Source: Deltaproteobacteria bacterium (GTDB lineage: Bacteria; Desulfobacterota; Binatia; Binatales; Binataceae). Taken from it: a stretch of DNA of 5,402 nt. Location of the stretch: positions 1 to 5,402 of the forward strand of contig JAJZAG010000261.1 in the NCBI GenBank assembly GCA_021799555.1, written 5' to 3'. Below are positions 5,142-5,402 of this stretch, in pieces. A program made the translations under genes and the position numbers. How positions within the stretch are numbered: the stretch's first letter is position 1; each line of letters begins with the position of its first letter. Under the pieces are notes generated by a model. That model searched no databases. It saw nothing but the letters and a program-made list of their open reading frames with translations, and was not told where the DNA came from.

Positions 5142-5148
5142 GAGGTGA
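5142..5148 (+). promoter_or_regulatory. Ribosome binding site deciding the TTG start of the methyltransferase
   Basis: GAGGTGA, seven bases complementary to the 16S rRNA 3' end, lies just before TTG at 5152 (core AGG ends 6 nt from the TTG). The downstream ATG at 5179 has no such sequence in front of it, so this site argues for the earlier TTG. Confidence 0.6.
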
Positions 5149-5151
5149 GTA

Positions 5152-5402
5152 TTGGACGCGCAAACAGTTGACGCAATCATGGGCGGCGCGATTCGCGTCG
5201 CTCAGCCGCGCCGCGGCTATCGCGTTTCGATCGAGGCGGTGCTGCTCGCGCGCTTCGCCACCGTAAAGCCGCGCGACCGAGCGCTCGACCTGGGCGCGGG
5301 ATGCGGCGTCGTAGCGATCGCGCTCGCGAGCCTGCGCGGCGCGAAGCAGGTCGTCGCGCTCGAGATTCAGCCCGCGATGGCGGCGCTCGCGGAACGCAAC
5401 GC
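5152..5402 (+). CDS. SAM-dependent methyltransferase, YfiC/TrmN6-like (3' end cut by window)
   Basis: Only the first 83 codons are present; the frame is open at the window edge. The N-terminus, DAIMGGAIRVAQPRRGYRVS (residues 7-26), matches the conserved block of the YfiC/TrmN6 group, which methylates N6 of A37 in tRNA(Val). The SAM-binding motif I is LDLGAGCG (45-52), followed by VVALEIQPAMAALAERN (67-83), where Glu71 would bind the SAM ribose. The catalytic NPPY motif expected in this fold would lie beyond the edge, so N6-adenine specificity is inferred from the N-terminus only. The TTG start is preferred over the ATG at 5179: it has a good Shine-Dalgarno and restores the family's DA-x-x-GG-x-x-x-x-x-QP block, and an in-frame TGA (5146-5148) prevents any longer form. 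It is divergent from the small helical gene, 10 bp away. Confidence 0.85.
   Translation, partial: MDAQTVDAIMGGAIRVAQPRRGYRVSIEAVLLARFATVKPRDRALDLGAGCGVVAIALASLRGAKQVVALEIQPAMAALAERN

Overview
The window is GC-rich bacterial chromosome. Its layout is housekeeping in character: seven complete protein genes, one protein gene cut by the right edge, and one structural RNA gene. Codons favour G or C at the third position throughout, and there is no insertion sequence, CRISPR array, integrase or abrupt change in composition. The gene content (tmRNA/SmpB, LemA with an HtpX-like protease, Hsp20, a YfiC/TrmN6-type methyltransferase) is widespread. It suggests a free-living, high-GC Gram-negative-like bacterium, perhaps an uncultured proteobacterial or related soil lineage. 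That lineage guess is inference only.

Left part (1-1111): the tmRNA gene ssrA lies on the minus strand at 102-458 and encodes the degradation tag ADNNGYALAA. Its protein partner smpB (626-1111, plus) is divergent from it across a 167-bp control region. Together they form the trans-translation ribosome-rescue system.

Middle (1092-2482): a stand-alone nucleotidyltransferase of the DNA polymerase beta superfamily lies on the minus strand and overlaps the 3' end of smpB by 20 bp. A 143-bp divergent intergenic region separates it from a small orphan zinc-ribbon protein on the plus strand.

Right-centre (2511-4743): three minus-strand genes read in the order hsp20, lemA, htpX-like. lemA and the protease are 33 bp apart and look like an operon. 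hsp20 has its own strong Shine-Dalgarno sequence, a sigma70-like promoter about 125-150 bp upstream of its start, and a leader with two mutually exclusive GC-rich hairpins. A perfect 11-bp inverted repeat lies just after its stop.

Right edge (4941-5402): a short alpha-helical hypothetical protein on the minus strand starts only 10 bp from, and divergent to, a methyltransferase whose best start is an unusual TTG with a good Shine-Dalgarno sequence.

Most genes with a known role concern protein quality control: ribosome rescue with proteolytic tagging, membrane proteolysis, and holdase chaperoning. I found no convincing evidence of a new multi-gene system. The points most worth a second look are the hsp20 leader, the two unassigned proteins (zinc ribbon and small helical protein), the solitary nucleotidyltransferase and the crowded divergent start region near 5150.
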